From a virus: a DNA stretch of 23,456 bases. Under the pieces are notes generated by a model. That model was not told where the DNA came from and made no database searches. It saw only the letters and a program-made list of their open reading frames with translations. Where the stretch lies: IMG/VR virus record IMGVR_UViG_3300010151_000173, positions 1 to 23,456 of that record, one strand, 5' to 3'. Of this stretch, positions 1 to 6,850 are shown piece after piece (the first letter of the stretch is position 1; every line of letters starts with the position of its first letter). Made by a program: the position numbers and the translations under genes.

Positions 1-849
1 CAAGAAGAGTTGATGCTGGAGGGCACACTCGACTCTGGCCTACCATGGCATTGGCCGCTGTTCAATGAGGCTCTGGCAAAGGTCAACTATGGTGAGTTTT
101 GGATCGTAACCGGACAAGAGGGGCGAGGAAAAACAACCCTAATGAAACAGCAACTGTTAGAATGGGCAAAGATGAATATTCCCAGTCTGCTCTGGTGTGC
201 TGAGATGCCTATACGACAGATCGCAAGACAGTATGTGCAGTCGATCACCTCAACGCGCAAGAAAGATCTGACACAAGAGACATTAGCTGTGGCCTATGAG
301 CAGATCGCGGACGTGCCGCTCTATGTCGCATATCCAAGCTTGGACCCAAGCATAGATTCGCTGATTAGCATTATGACACAGGCCTATCGTGAATACGATA
401 TTCGCATCTTCGTCGTAGACAATCTGATGATGCTGACCATGAGCGCTCGCCATAATGAGGTGAATCACGAACAAGGGCGCGTAGCCAAGGCCCTCAAAGA
501 ATTCGCTGTTTACAATGAGTGCAGTGTATTTCTGATCGCCCACCCTAAAAAGCCACAGGGCAGTGATGATGAGCGCGTGGAAACGCTTAATGAGATTAGC
601 GGATCCAAGATGGTCCCTCAATTGGCCGACAACGCGTTCACCGTATTCCGCAAGAACACACAGGCCAAGCACTCTAGTGAACTGGACGGCGAACCGTCGC
701 AGCTGCTTGATCCTATAACATCAATCGTTCCGCTCAAGGGTAGAGACACAGAAGGGGCGGGTGTTCCAAAGCTATTCATGGAAGGGCATTTTTCCCGCTT
801 CCGCGATGCCACCGCTGCCGACTACGATGGCATCGTAAACTTGAGATAA
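1..849 (+). CDS. DnaB/Twinkle-type replicative helicase core (5' truncated)
   Basis: Likely the ATPase domain of the phage replicative DNA helicase, or of a primase-helicase, which would unwind the fork during phage replication. The frame is open to the left edge (bases 1-9 read QEE), so the gene starts outside the window; a TTG at 10 is only the first in-window start codon. Numbering from that TTG, Walker A is GQEGRGKT at about residues 35-42 and Walker B is IFVVDN at about 132-137. The late motif IAHPKK followed by EISGSKMVPQLADNAFTVFR is the HPrK/GS/aDn/R signature of the Twinkle and T7 gp4 branch of RecA-fold hexameric helicases. The primase or N-terminal part cannot be seen. A RadA/KaiC-like RecA-fold ATPase is a less likely alternative. 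Confidence 0.85.
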   Translation, partial: QEELMLEGTLDSGLPWHWPLFNEALAKVNYGEFWIVTGQEGRGKTTLMKQQLLEWAKMNIPSLLWCAEMPIRQIARQYVQSITSTRKKDLTQETLAVAYEQIADVPLYVAYPSLDPSIDSLISIMTQAYREYDIRIFVVDNLMMLTMSARHNEVNHEQGRVAKALKEFAVYNECSVFLIAHPKKPQGSDDERVETLNEISGSKMVPQLADNAFTVFRKNTQAKHSSELDGEPSQLLDPITSIVPLKGRDTEGAGVPKLFMEGHFSRFRDATAADYDGIVNLR

Positions 850-853
850 TCCT

Positions 854-1390
854 ATGAACCTTACCAAGCAACAAGAAGTAACGCTGAGAAAGAAAGGGGG
901 CGCATCGGTCTTGAAGAAGATGCGCCTGCTCGAAAAGAAGATCGATACTGGAAAAGCATCGGATAAAGACCGGACGCAATTCGATCAGTTGATGGATCGT
1001 AGCTTGAATCTCATCGGCACCAATCTAAACGGGACAATAGAAGAGGATCCGAAACCCAAGGAAAAGCCGATAGTTAATGCGGAAGACGAAAAAATACAGG
1101 CGCGTGATTACTACGATAAGCGCCTTGCGAATCTAAAGAAATTCAAGATCGAAGAGCGCGAAGTGTTCATGTTTTCGCATCGTCTGAAGCGTAACATTTG
1201 GGTCGTTACCACAGAAGGACAACGGATAGAAAAGGAAAAGGGAACAGACGAGGTTTGGACTATAGATGAGGCCATTATACTTGCTACAAAAGAGCGAGCA
1301 CTGGCCATAAAGGGTGAAGACTTCACGGATGAGCAGTATGCGTCTATAAGCACAGCCAAGCAATTATTTGATGGGGAGGTAGTCCAGTGA
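854..1390 (+). CDS. Highly charged hypothetical protein (178 aa)
   Basis: I do not recognise this gene. The protein is rich in Lys, Glu and Asp. Residues 1-50 look like a basic helix (LRKKGGASVLKKMRLLEKK), then comes an acidic/proline linker (EEDPKPKEKP, near residues 63-72) and a mixed alpha/beta C-terminal part. There are no membrane segments and no cysteine pairs that suggest zinc binding. It starts 4 bases after the helicase stop and its TGA overlaps the GTG start of the HNH gene (GTGA), so it belongs to the same transcript. Position beside the helicase suggests a DNA-metabolism accessory role, but that is only inference from context. Confidence 0.75.
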   Translation: MNLTKQQEVTLRKKGGASVLKKMRLLEKKIDTGKASDKDRTQFDQLMDRSLNLIGTNLNGTIEEDPKPKEKPIVNAEDEKIQARDYYDKRLANLKKFKIEEREVFMFSHRLKRNIWVVTTEGQRIEKEKGTDEVWTIDEAIILATKERALAIKGEDFTDEQYASISTAKQLFDGEVVQ

Positions 1391-2370
1391 CCGAAATAGA
1401 CACCGACAACTGCACCGTAGTGGAACAAGTGCCAGAACCCGTATTCCCACCGGCAATCCCACAGTATCGGGAGTGGCCAGAGTATCGAGAGTATGTGCGT
1501 AAGGTCCGCTGTGTCATCTGTCAGTTCACTAAAGGCACTGACTTCGATGGCAATAACGTCGAGGACATATCAGTTAATCCAGAGATCGTTCAAGTATCTG
1601 ATCCACATCATATCGTTACACGCGGAGCCGGTGGGCCGGATGCGGAAAACTTGGTGAGCCTATGTCGCTTCCATCACACTGAAGCACACAACATGGGTAT
1701 CCGCTCGTTTCAGTTGCACTACAATTTCGATTTAAAAAGTGCCGCTAAAATCATTTTCCAATCATACTTGGATTCTCTTCGCGGCCAAGACTTCGCTGAA
1801 GAGATACAGGCCGAACACAACTTATTGCTATCTCGATTCCATAGCGTAAAACAGCAAACATTGGAAATGGGCGAAATGCTCATCGAACTCAAGGACAAGA
1901 ACAGGGGCGGCAAGAGAGGCTTTGAATGGCTGGGATTTCAAAGCTTTGAGCAGTATGTGTCTGCTCCAGTGCTGAGCGGTGGACTGAGCATTGCTCCACG
2001 AACTGCGTTTAGGGCTATGCTTTTCTGGCGAGCAGACAAGGAGCACTCACAGGACGGTGCGTCTATTGTCGAGTTGGGCGTAGCTAAGACCAATATGATC
2101 AATCCATTACTGGAACAGGCCGCAACGCCAGAGGAAAAACAAACGATCATTAAGACGGCACAGAGTTTGAGCAGTACTGACTTGGTATCGTGGAAGAATG
2201 AAAAGCTCGGATACAGAGATACGAGAATGGACTCTCATAAGTGTATTGTAGATCTGCTTATCGCGTTACTGGATGAACACGGCGTTAACCTCGAAGAGCA
2301 TGGACCCCTCGAAGCGTGTGCTTGGCGCATTCTGCGCCATGCCAAACAGGAGAACAATTCTCATGGCTAA
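1387..2370 (+). CDS. HNH endonuclease fused to a phage-type C-terminal domain
   Basis: Putative HNH nuclease. Residues about 40-102 hold the fold: a zinc pair C42/C45, the ββα-metal core DPHHI (H74/H75), N88, then SLCRFHHTEAH (C93, H96, H97, H101). From about residue 130 a second helical domain begins with GEMLIELKD, then FEWLGFQSFEQYV and PRTAFRAMLFWRA. This resembles the phage domain with the wording 'GykSFeeYv... RstAYrli', whose function is not established. The GTG start is chosen because GGAGG lies 7 bases upstream and the codon overlaps the previous stop (GTGA). HNH proteins beside terminase genes help cos cleavage and packaging in HK97-like phages; a homing or defence nuclease is the alternative. 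The HNH call is solid, the fusion partner is not. Confidence 0.82.
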   Translation: MTEIDTDNCTVVEQVPEPVFPPAIPQYREWPEYREYVRKVRCVICQFTKGTDFDGNNVEDISVNPEIVQVSDPHHIVTRGAGGPDAENLVSLCRFHHTEAHNMGIRSFQLHYNFDLKSAAKIIFQSYLDSLRGQDFAEEIQAEHNLLLSRFHSVKQQTLEMGEMLIELKDKNRGGKRGFEWLGFQSFEQYVSAPVLSGGLSIAPRTAFRAMLFWRADKEHSQDGASIVELGVAKTNMINPLLEQAATPEEKQTIIKTAQSLSSTDLVSWKNEKLGYRDTRMDSHKCIVDLLIALLDEHGVNLEEHGPLEACAWRILRHAKQENNSHG

Positions 2371-2683
2371 GCGAAAAACAGCAACAGCACCTCGCGCCAA
2401 GCGCAAGGTGGTCGAAGAAGCTCCAGATCACTTCGATGAGATGACAGTCGAACTTGAATCGATGTGTGATGTTTCCTTCAACAAGCGATACAATCTTTTC
2501 TTGGACAAGCGCCCCTATGAGGTGCGTCTGTGCAGTGTGGATTCAAGCAATATACTGGCCTACTTCTTCCGCTCCCACACCACCAGAGACTGCGAGTATC
2601 TCTCTCAATCTAGCTTGATGCATGATCTTGTATCTACAGGCGATTACCCGAATGTAACGGCATTTATCAAGCGCCATGGCTGA
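2363..2683 (+). CDS. Small hypothetical protein (106 aa)
   Basis: Not recognised. The start at ATG 2363 is preferred over an in-frame ATG at 2273 because AGGAG at about 2348-2352 sits ten bases upstream and because 2273 would overlap the HNH gene by nearly 100 bases. The N-terminus is basic and low-complexity (MAKRKTATAPRAKRKVVEE), as in nucleic-acid-binding tails, followed by an acidic stretch and a compact C-terminal region. It overlaps the HNH gene by 8 bases and the next gene by 8, so it appears translationally coupled. A DNA-binding accessory of the packaging or replication module would fit, but nothing in the sequence proves it. Confidence 0.7.
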   Translation: MAKRKTATAPRAKRKVVEEAPDHFDEMTVELESMCDVSFNKRYNLFLDKRPYEVRLCSVDSSNILAYFFRSHTTRDCEYLSQSSLMHDLVSTGDYPNVTAFIKRHG

Positions 2684-3626
2684 ACTGAACAACATAAAAA
2701 GCCTCAAAACGTGCGGACAAAAATATTCCCGTCCGCGCAATGAGCGCCAGCTGCGTGACGTGTTAGAGACAAAGCCACCGCGATTTGAGTTCGTCAACCA
2801 GATCGAAATATATCTACTGGAAGACGATGGCTCGCGCAAGCGCAGGGTCTGTGGCCATCACACCAACCATGCTTTGCCTACGTTTGTTCCCGACGATATG
2901 GACAATCCACACGGTTGGATCAACCCACGACAGCAAAGACGATGCACCAACTACGCCGGATACCGCACTGATCACGCAGGGCTTGGCCCTTGCAATCGAC
3001 ATCAAAACTGCTGGTATGCCGGTTGGGGCGGTAGGGCATACAGTAAATCTTATCGACTCGCACATGACTTCGAGGAGTTGGTGCGCAATGAATTTTTAAC
3101 TGGGGAAACCATGACTGAAAATGCAATAACGGCAGGCGACGCCGCAGAAGATTCACTGGAATTCAATAAGTATTTGGATAAAGTGAAAAGTGAGCTTTCA
3201 CCCGAAGATCTATATGACTCGGTTCGATCTCTCTATGAGCTTGAAGCACTTAAAGAGATGGCTAAAGATAAGATGACTGAAGATGGAGTGACTCTTGATC
3301 GCATTGAGTCAGTGGCCACTCAGATCATCAAAAGTGCTCAGTATCAAGCAACGACCGCTCGGCGCGATGCAACGATCATGCAGGGAAGGGCTGTTCAGGC
3401 CATTGCTCAAGTGATGGTCACTGGCATACTGCACATAGTCTCTGAGACTGTTAAGGGAGATGCAGCAGTGTCCATCTTAAAACGCATAAAAGACGAATTG
3501 GTCTTGCCGACTAATGAATTTGGCTATACCGAGATGATACGAAGGCAAAAAGCTGCCGGTATTAGCGAAACTGTATCACAATTAGTAGAACAAGAGCCAT
3601 CATCTGATGGTATTGTGGACAAATAG
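2676..3626 (+). CDS. Zinc-motif protein, candidate small terminase subunit
   Basis: 316 aa in two parts. Residues about 55-115 hold Cys/His clusters: VCGHHTNH (C59, H61, H62), then RRCTNYAGYRTDHAGLGPC and NRHQNC (C90, H100, C106, H109, C112). The phrase 'G(T)DHxGxGxCxxH' recurs in phage proteins encoded just before large terminases. Residues about 160-290 are predominantly helical (SLYELEALKEMAKDKM, IESVATQIIKSAQYQ), as in oligomeric small terminase subunits. Its position, shortly upstream of the ATPase gene, supports a DNA-recognition role in packaging. The role is an inference: no clear helix-turn-helix is visible, and a zinc-binding regulator is an alternative. Confidence 0.55.
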   Translation: MAELNNIKSLKTCGQKYSRPRNERQLRDVLETKPPRFEFVNQIEIYLLEDDGSRKRRVCGHHTNHALPTFVPDDMDNPHGWINPRQQRRCTNYAGYRTDHAGLGPCNRHQNCWYAGWGGRAYSKSYRLAHDFEELVRNEFLTGETMTENAITAGDAAEDSLEFNKYLDKVKSELSPEDLYDSVRSLYELEALKEMAKDKMTEDGVTLDRIESVATQIIKSAQYQATTARRDATIMQGRAVQAIAQVMVTGILHIVSETVKGDAAVSILKRIKDELVLPTNEFGYTEMIRRQKAAGISETVSQLVEQEPSSDGIVDK

Positions 3627-3713
3627 CATCTATATTGTAATATTATTAATATAAAGCATAGCCATATTATGCTAATTATGCACTATCTTCATCTTTTTAA
3701 TAGGGAGTTGCAT
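3627..3713 (+). promoter_or_regulatory. AT-rich intergenic region with weak sigma70-like promoter
   Basis: This 87-base gap is the largest on the plus-strand side and is much more AT-rich than its neighbours. TTGTGG at 3613-3618 and TGTAAT at 3636-3641 are 17 bases apart; the second is a 5/6 match to the sigma70 -10 box, the first only 3/6 to the -35 box. A leader of roughly 65 bases would precede the MotA-like gene, with AGGGAG at 3702-3707 as its ribosome binding site. Recognition by the phage's own sigma factor instead is possible. Confidence 0.3.
3655..3673 (+). other. Hairpin in the leader of the MotA-like gene
   Basis: AGCATA (3655-3660) pairs with TATGCT (3668-3673) around a 7-base loop. 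The stem is AT-rich and weak and is not followed by a T-run, so it is unlikely to be an intrinsic terminator. It could affect mRNA stability or be incidental in AT-rich DNA. Confidence 0.25.
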
Positions 3714-4085
3714 ATGTCCAAAGTCAAACAGATCATCGGATTTGTAGGGCTATTTGTTTTGTCTGCACTCGCGATGGAAGATCCGACAATTTTCATAAAT
3801 GTCCCATCCCTGCTGATCGTCGTCGGCATGACTGGCTGTGCGCTCTTGTTCACTAATGTGAAGACAGGCACCGCAGATTTCTGGCGATTAACTCGCTTAT
3901 ATGCAATGGGTTCTGGCGGTTTTGGCACCTTAATTGGACTTGTGCTCATGCTCGTAGCCTTGGACGATCCAGCGAAGATCGGACCCGCGATTGCCATATC
4001 TATTCTAACTGTGTTATACGCAGTGTTTATTGGCTATTTCATTGCCTTGCCAATGGAAAATCGCAGCCGAATGGCTTCCCGTTAG
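3714..4085 (+). CDS. Short MotA/PomA-like stator membrane protein
   Basis: A 123-aa membrane protein with about four hydrophobic segments (near residues 5-20, 28-46, 64-84, 90-113). FINVPSLLIVVG (27-38) matches the second-helix signature of MotA/PomA. GTLIGLVLML (71-80) followed by DDPAKIGPAIAISILTVLY (84-102) and ending in ALPMENR matches helices 3 and 4 of MotA/PomA, which conduct H+ or Na+ with MotB/PomB in flagellar stators. The roughly 100-residue cytoplasmic loop between helices 2 and 3, which carries the rotor-interacting charges, is absent. ATG 3714 is chosen over an in-frame ATG at 3669 because AGGGAG lies 6 bases upstream. No MotB-like partner is visible. It may act as a channel, a holin-like protein or a poison subunit. 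Similarity is read by eye. Confidence 0.65.
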   Translation: MSKVKQIIGFVGLFVLSALAMEDPTIFINVPSLLIVVGMTGCALLFTNVKTGTADFWRLTRLYAMGSGGFGTLIGLVLMLVALDDPAKIGPAIAISILTVLYAVFIGYFIALPMENRSRMASR

Positions 4086-4086
4086 A

Positions 4087-5253
4087 ATGAATAAGACGGC
4101 TAATGTCTGGACAGATCTGGATCAAATCCTAACGACCTCCATTGAGGACTTGGAAAAAGATCAGATAGGTGCTGAAAAATATCGCGGGGCTCGCAAAGAG
4201 TGGAACGACGATGTAGCAGACGCGGAGATGGAAGTAACTATCGAAGACTTATTGCGCGATGATTACTACCTTGGCCGCTTCAAGATTTGGGAGTCCGTGC
4301 GCCAAGAATTGGCCGATGTCTGGCATATGCGTTGCGATTTTGACGTGGCCTTTATAGCACATGAAAAGACATTACAAACCGTTCGTGTTTACGCCTTGTC
4401 GTTTGAACATGCCAAGCGCAAGGCGATTGCTGCTTATCCCACTGTGCATGGCCAAAGCGATGAGGTGACCGTTCGACGTGCTCATAATGTGCATACTGTG
4501 GTGATTGAGACACCCAAGGGGACAGGCAAGGATTTTGAAATGTCATTGGCCATCTGGCTACTGACCAGAGAATTCCTTATTCAGCCTCGCACCGAATTTT
4601 TTGAGCCATACAACTTAGACCTCGATACTACCATTTCCATAAACTGCATGAATCGGTCGGAGGACCAAGCGAAGAAGGTTACGTTCAAAGAACTGCTTCC
4701 CAAGTTCGATACTCCCTTTTTTAACGATTACTTCCCGCCGCAAATCGACATCTCTGACATGCAAGACAAGCGACAGTATCCGAGCGAACTGCGTTTTCCT
4801 CGTAACGTAGTCATTTTCCCCGGCTCTGGATCGGCTGCTACGGGGCTTGGTTATTGCATTGGGGCAGGGGTGATCGATGAGGCCAATTTCATGGAGAGGA
4901 CGGGGTCATCTAAGCGAGCCCTGACTGGCGCCGATGAGTATGATGCGGCAAGAGAGGCCTATGAAGACCTCTATCAACGTCAGGAATCCCGCTTTGGCGC
5001 CATTAGACACGGGCAAATGTGTTTGGCTGGATTGATTATTGTCATTTCTTCTTCCCGTACCACCAATGATTTTACGCAGAAAATGAAACGCCGCGCCCAT
5101 AATGATCGTGGGATATTCTACACGAGCAAGCCGTTTTGGGAGCGCAAGCCTCTAAATCTTAGTGGAAAGACGTTTTCCTTTGATGTGGATAACGTCAAGG
5201 TTGTCAACTCTGCCAAAGCCGAGGAAACACTTGAGGCCGTTACAGCTGCGTAG
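4087..5253 (+). CDS. Terminase large subunit, ATPase domain (separate ORF)
   Basis: Motor half of the DNA-packaging terminase, which translocates phage DNA into the prohead. Within 388 aa the visible motifs are a Walker A-like TPKGTGKD at 142-149 (the residue after Lys is Asp, not the usual Ser/Thr), Walker B VIDEANFM at 262-269 with E265 as catalytic carboxylate, and a coupling motif ISSSRT at 320-325. The end (LSGKTFSFDVDN) matches the place where terminases normally continue into 'VIEVPxEY' and the nuclease; here it stops, and that continuation starts at 6847. An in-frame ATG at 4030 lies inside the MotA-like gene, so ATG 4087, one base after that gene's stop, is preferred. Residues 1-130 are an N-terminal extension I cannot assign. 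Confidence 0.82.
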   Translation: MNKTANVWTDLDQILTTSIEDLEKDQIGAEKYRGARKEWNDDVADAEMEVTIEDLLRDDYYLGRFKIWESVRQELADVWHMRCDFDVAFIAHEKTLQTVRVYALSFEHAKRKAIAAYPTVHGQSDEVTVRRAHNVHTVVIETPKGTGKDFEMSLAIWLLTREFLIQPRTEFFEPYNLDLDTTISINCMNRSEDQAKKVTFKELLPKFDTPFFNDYFPPQIDISDMQDKRQYPSELRFPRNVVIFPGSGSAATGLGYCIGAGVIDEANFMERTGSSKRALTGADEYDAAREAYEDLYQRQESRFGAIRHGQMCLAGLIIVISSSRTTNDFTQKMKRRAHNDRGIFYTSKPFWERKPLNLSGKTFSFDVDNVKVVNSAKAEETLEAVTAA

Positions 5254-5275
5254 TCGTACTTGTTGAGGTTCGCCA

Positions 5276-6187
5276 ATGGAAGCCGAAGAAAGCTTTTCAA
5301 ATACCACTACACGATTGAGCAATATATGCATACGCACTGACATCAATGTTGCTGATTCACAGAAGACGCAAAGTGTTCTATTCCAATCGGACCAACACTT
5401 TGACTCTACGTATTGCCTGCGCGATATGTTAGAGCGCCACCTACAGGAAGCCGTCAGCACAAACTCACCTATTTATTTTTTAGGTGACTGGTATGATATG
5501 ATGCAAGGCCGAAATGATCCCCGTCGTTCCAAAAATTCTATGCGTCCCGGCCTAATGGCCGACAACTACATTGATCGGGCGATAGACGAAACTGTGGAAT
5601 TTTTGACCCCATACTGCAAAAACATTGTCGGTTGGGCCAAGGGCAATCATGAAACCAGTATTTTGCGTCATCTGGAAACTGACGTTATCAATCGAACCAT
5701 CGAATCATTGCGCCACAAAGGGGCTTCGATAAAGCCGATGGGCTATCAAGGGTGGATCTTTTTCCTCCTCCACCGAAACCCCATGTCAACGAACAAGCGA
5801 CGGTCAGACACTTACACTATCCGCACTTTTTACACCCATGGATACGGAGGTTCATCGCCCGTTACAAAAGGTGTAATACAGGCCAATCGCAAGGCGGTTT
5901 ACTTGCCCGATGCGGACATCGTTATCAGTGGCCACACACATCAGCAGTGGGACTTTCCAGTTACCCGTTATCGCATCTCACAGCGCGGAAAGCAATACAC
6001 GGACACGCAATATCATTTGCAGTTGCCCTGCTATTTAGATCCGTCACCGGAAGATGCAGACGGCATGGGATGGGCCATAGAAAAGGGCTATTCTCCTACA
6101 CCCACTGGAGCTTGGTGGGTGGATTTTACCTACGCAAAGCTCGACAATCATCGAATCTTTACCACTGACGTGCGTCGCGCACAATGA
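5276..6187 (+). CDS. Calcineurin-like metallophosphoesterase
   Basis: 303 aa with the complete di-metal phosphoesterase motif set: SDQH (D39, H41), GDWYD (D71, D74), GNHE (N124, H125), THG (H188) and GHTH (H220, H222). These residues bind two metal ions in phosphatases, phosphodiesterases and Mre11/SbcD-type nucleases, so catalytic activity is expected; the substrate cannot be told. No signal peptide, so it is likely cytoplasmic. It lies between the two terminase halves, starting 22 bases after the ATPase gene. A role in processing DNA ends, a protein phosphatase or a nucleotide phosphodiesterase are all open. The gene is followed by a well-placed GAGGAG for the next small gene. Confidence 0.85.
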   Translation: MEAEESFSNTTTRLSNICIRTDINVADSQKTQSVLFQSDQHFDSTYCLRDMLERHLQEAVSTNSPIYFLGDWYDMMQGRNDPRRSKNSMRPGLMADNYIDRAIDETVEFLTPYCKNIVGWAKGNHETSILRHLETDVINRTIESLRHKGASIKPMGYQGWIFFLLHRNPMSTNKRRSDTYTIRTFYTHGYGGSSPVTKGVIQANRKAVYLPDADIVISGHTHQQWDFPVTRYRISQRGKQYTDTQYHLQLPCYLDPSPEDADGMGWAIEKGYSPTPTGAWWVDFTYAKLDNHRIFTTDVRRAQ

Positions 6188-6197
6188 GGAGTGTATT

Positions 6198-6353
6198 ATG
6201 ACCGTTGAAGAGGCTCGTGATCGAGTCGCAATCTTATTGCAGCATGCCCATTCTGTGATGTCTCCAGAGACGCGCAAGGAATTAAATGAGTGCATGCAAG
6301 TGCTTGACCCCAACTTCGATCCTACAGTGAACATCCAACGAGTTACTGAATGA
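6198..6353 (+). CDS. Small hypothetical protein (51 aa)
   Basis: A short gene: ATG at 6198 preceded by TGAGGAG (about 6185-6191), stop TGA at 6351-6353. The product begins MTVEEARDRVAILLQHAH and looks like two amphipathic helices (about 3-18 and 23-36) with an acidic, unstructured tail. Its stop overlaps the next start (ATGA). It sits in the module between the terminase halves. The strong ribosome binding site and the coupling support a real gene; its function is unknown. Confidence 0.65.
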   Translation: MTVEEARDRVAILLQHAHSVMSPETRKELNECMQVLDPNFDPTVNIQRVTE

Positions 6354-6850
6354 CCATTATTGTCGAACGGGCCGACAATGCTCGCAGGGCGATAGCGCGG
6401 GGCTATCGGTGGCAAGAATACCGCGTAGCCACTGTTCGGTTTGTATCTAAGGAGTGCTTTTCTACTCTCTTTAACACTTCGATGAAGGCGTGCTCTGAAG
6501 CGATGGGCGCATGGGAAGGAGCAGTGGCAGGCTATATCAATCGGCGCAGCGATCATCTGGGACTGCACATAGCCAACATATCGGCGCAGCTGGTTGAAGA
6601 GCCTAATGAGTCGAGGATAGTAGAGGCCAATTTGTGGCGCATAAAAGATCCTATATGCGTGTGGTCTGTGTGGGCCAATCTCGAAGGACCGGTGCCCGAA
6701 TTCAAGTGGTCTGAACGCTTTATTCCGCTCTTTAATTTCTGGCCTCGCGATCTGGGTAACCCTACGTCAGCTATGCCTGAAATCATTGACGCCTCAAAGC
6801 TATCAGCGTTTGAGCAGGGACAAATAATCACAAGCGAAGCCATGCAATGA
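6350..6850 (+). CDS. Hypothetical protein in the terminase-splitting module (166 aa)
   Basis: Not recognised. A soluble protein rich in Trp and aromatic residues (IKDPICVWSVWANLEG, FIPLFNFWPRDLG), with a basic N-terminus (RADNARRAIARGYRWQEYR). There are no membrane segments, signal peptide or clear catalytic motif. It is coupled on both sides by ATGA overlaps, to the 51-aa gene before it and to the terminase nuclease after it, so its translation is tied to terminase nuclease production. This arrangement suggests a partner or regulator of the nuclease half, which is inference from position only. Confidence 0.7.
   Translation: MTIIVERADNARRAIARGYRWQEYRVATVRFVSKECFSTLFNTSMKACSEAMGAWEGAVAGYINRRSDHLGLHIANISAQLVEEPNESRIVEANLWRIKDPICVWSVWANLEGPVPEFKWSERFIPLFNFWPRDLGNPTSAMPEIIDASKLSAFEQGQIITSEAMQ

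Noticed and set aside
283-672. Minus-strand ORF of 129 aa opposite the helicase
   Set aside because: Mirror of a conserved coding region; the composition is Cys/His-rich and atypical, and there is no ribosome binding site.
2273-2362. Longer start for the 106-aa gene
   Set aside because: It would overlap the HNH gene by nearly 100 bases and lacks a good ribosome binding site, unlike ATG 2363.
3669-3713. Longer start for the MotA-like gene
   Set aside because: No ribosome binding site in front; AGGGAG sits at the right spacing before ATG 3714, where the protein family's first helix begins.
4030-4086. Longer start for the terminase ATPase
   Set aside because: It lies inside the MotA-like gene, and its encoded residues do not resemble a terminase start; ATG 4087 directly after the previous stop fits better.
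5752-6168. 138-aa plus-strand ORF inside the phosphoesterase gene
   Set aside because: The other frame carries all catalytic motifs; this one has His/Arg-rich, low-complexity protein typical of a shadow frame.
5254-6846. Group I/II intron or intein splitting the terminase
   Set aside because: The interval is filled by complete, coupled genes; no homing endonuclease, splice-site residues or intron core could be seen, and the nuclease half has its own start.
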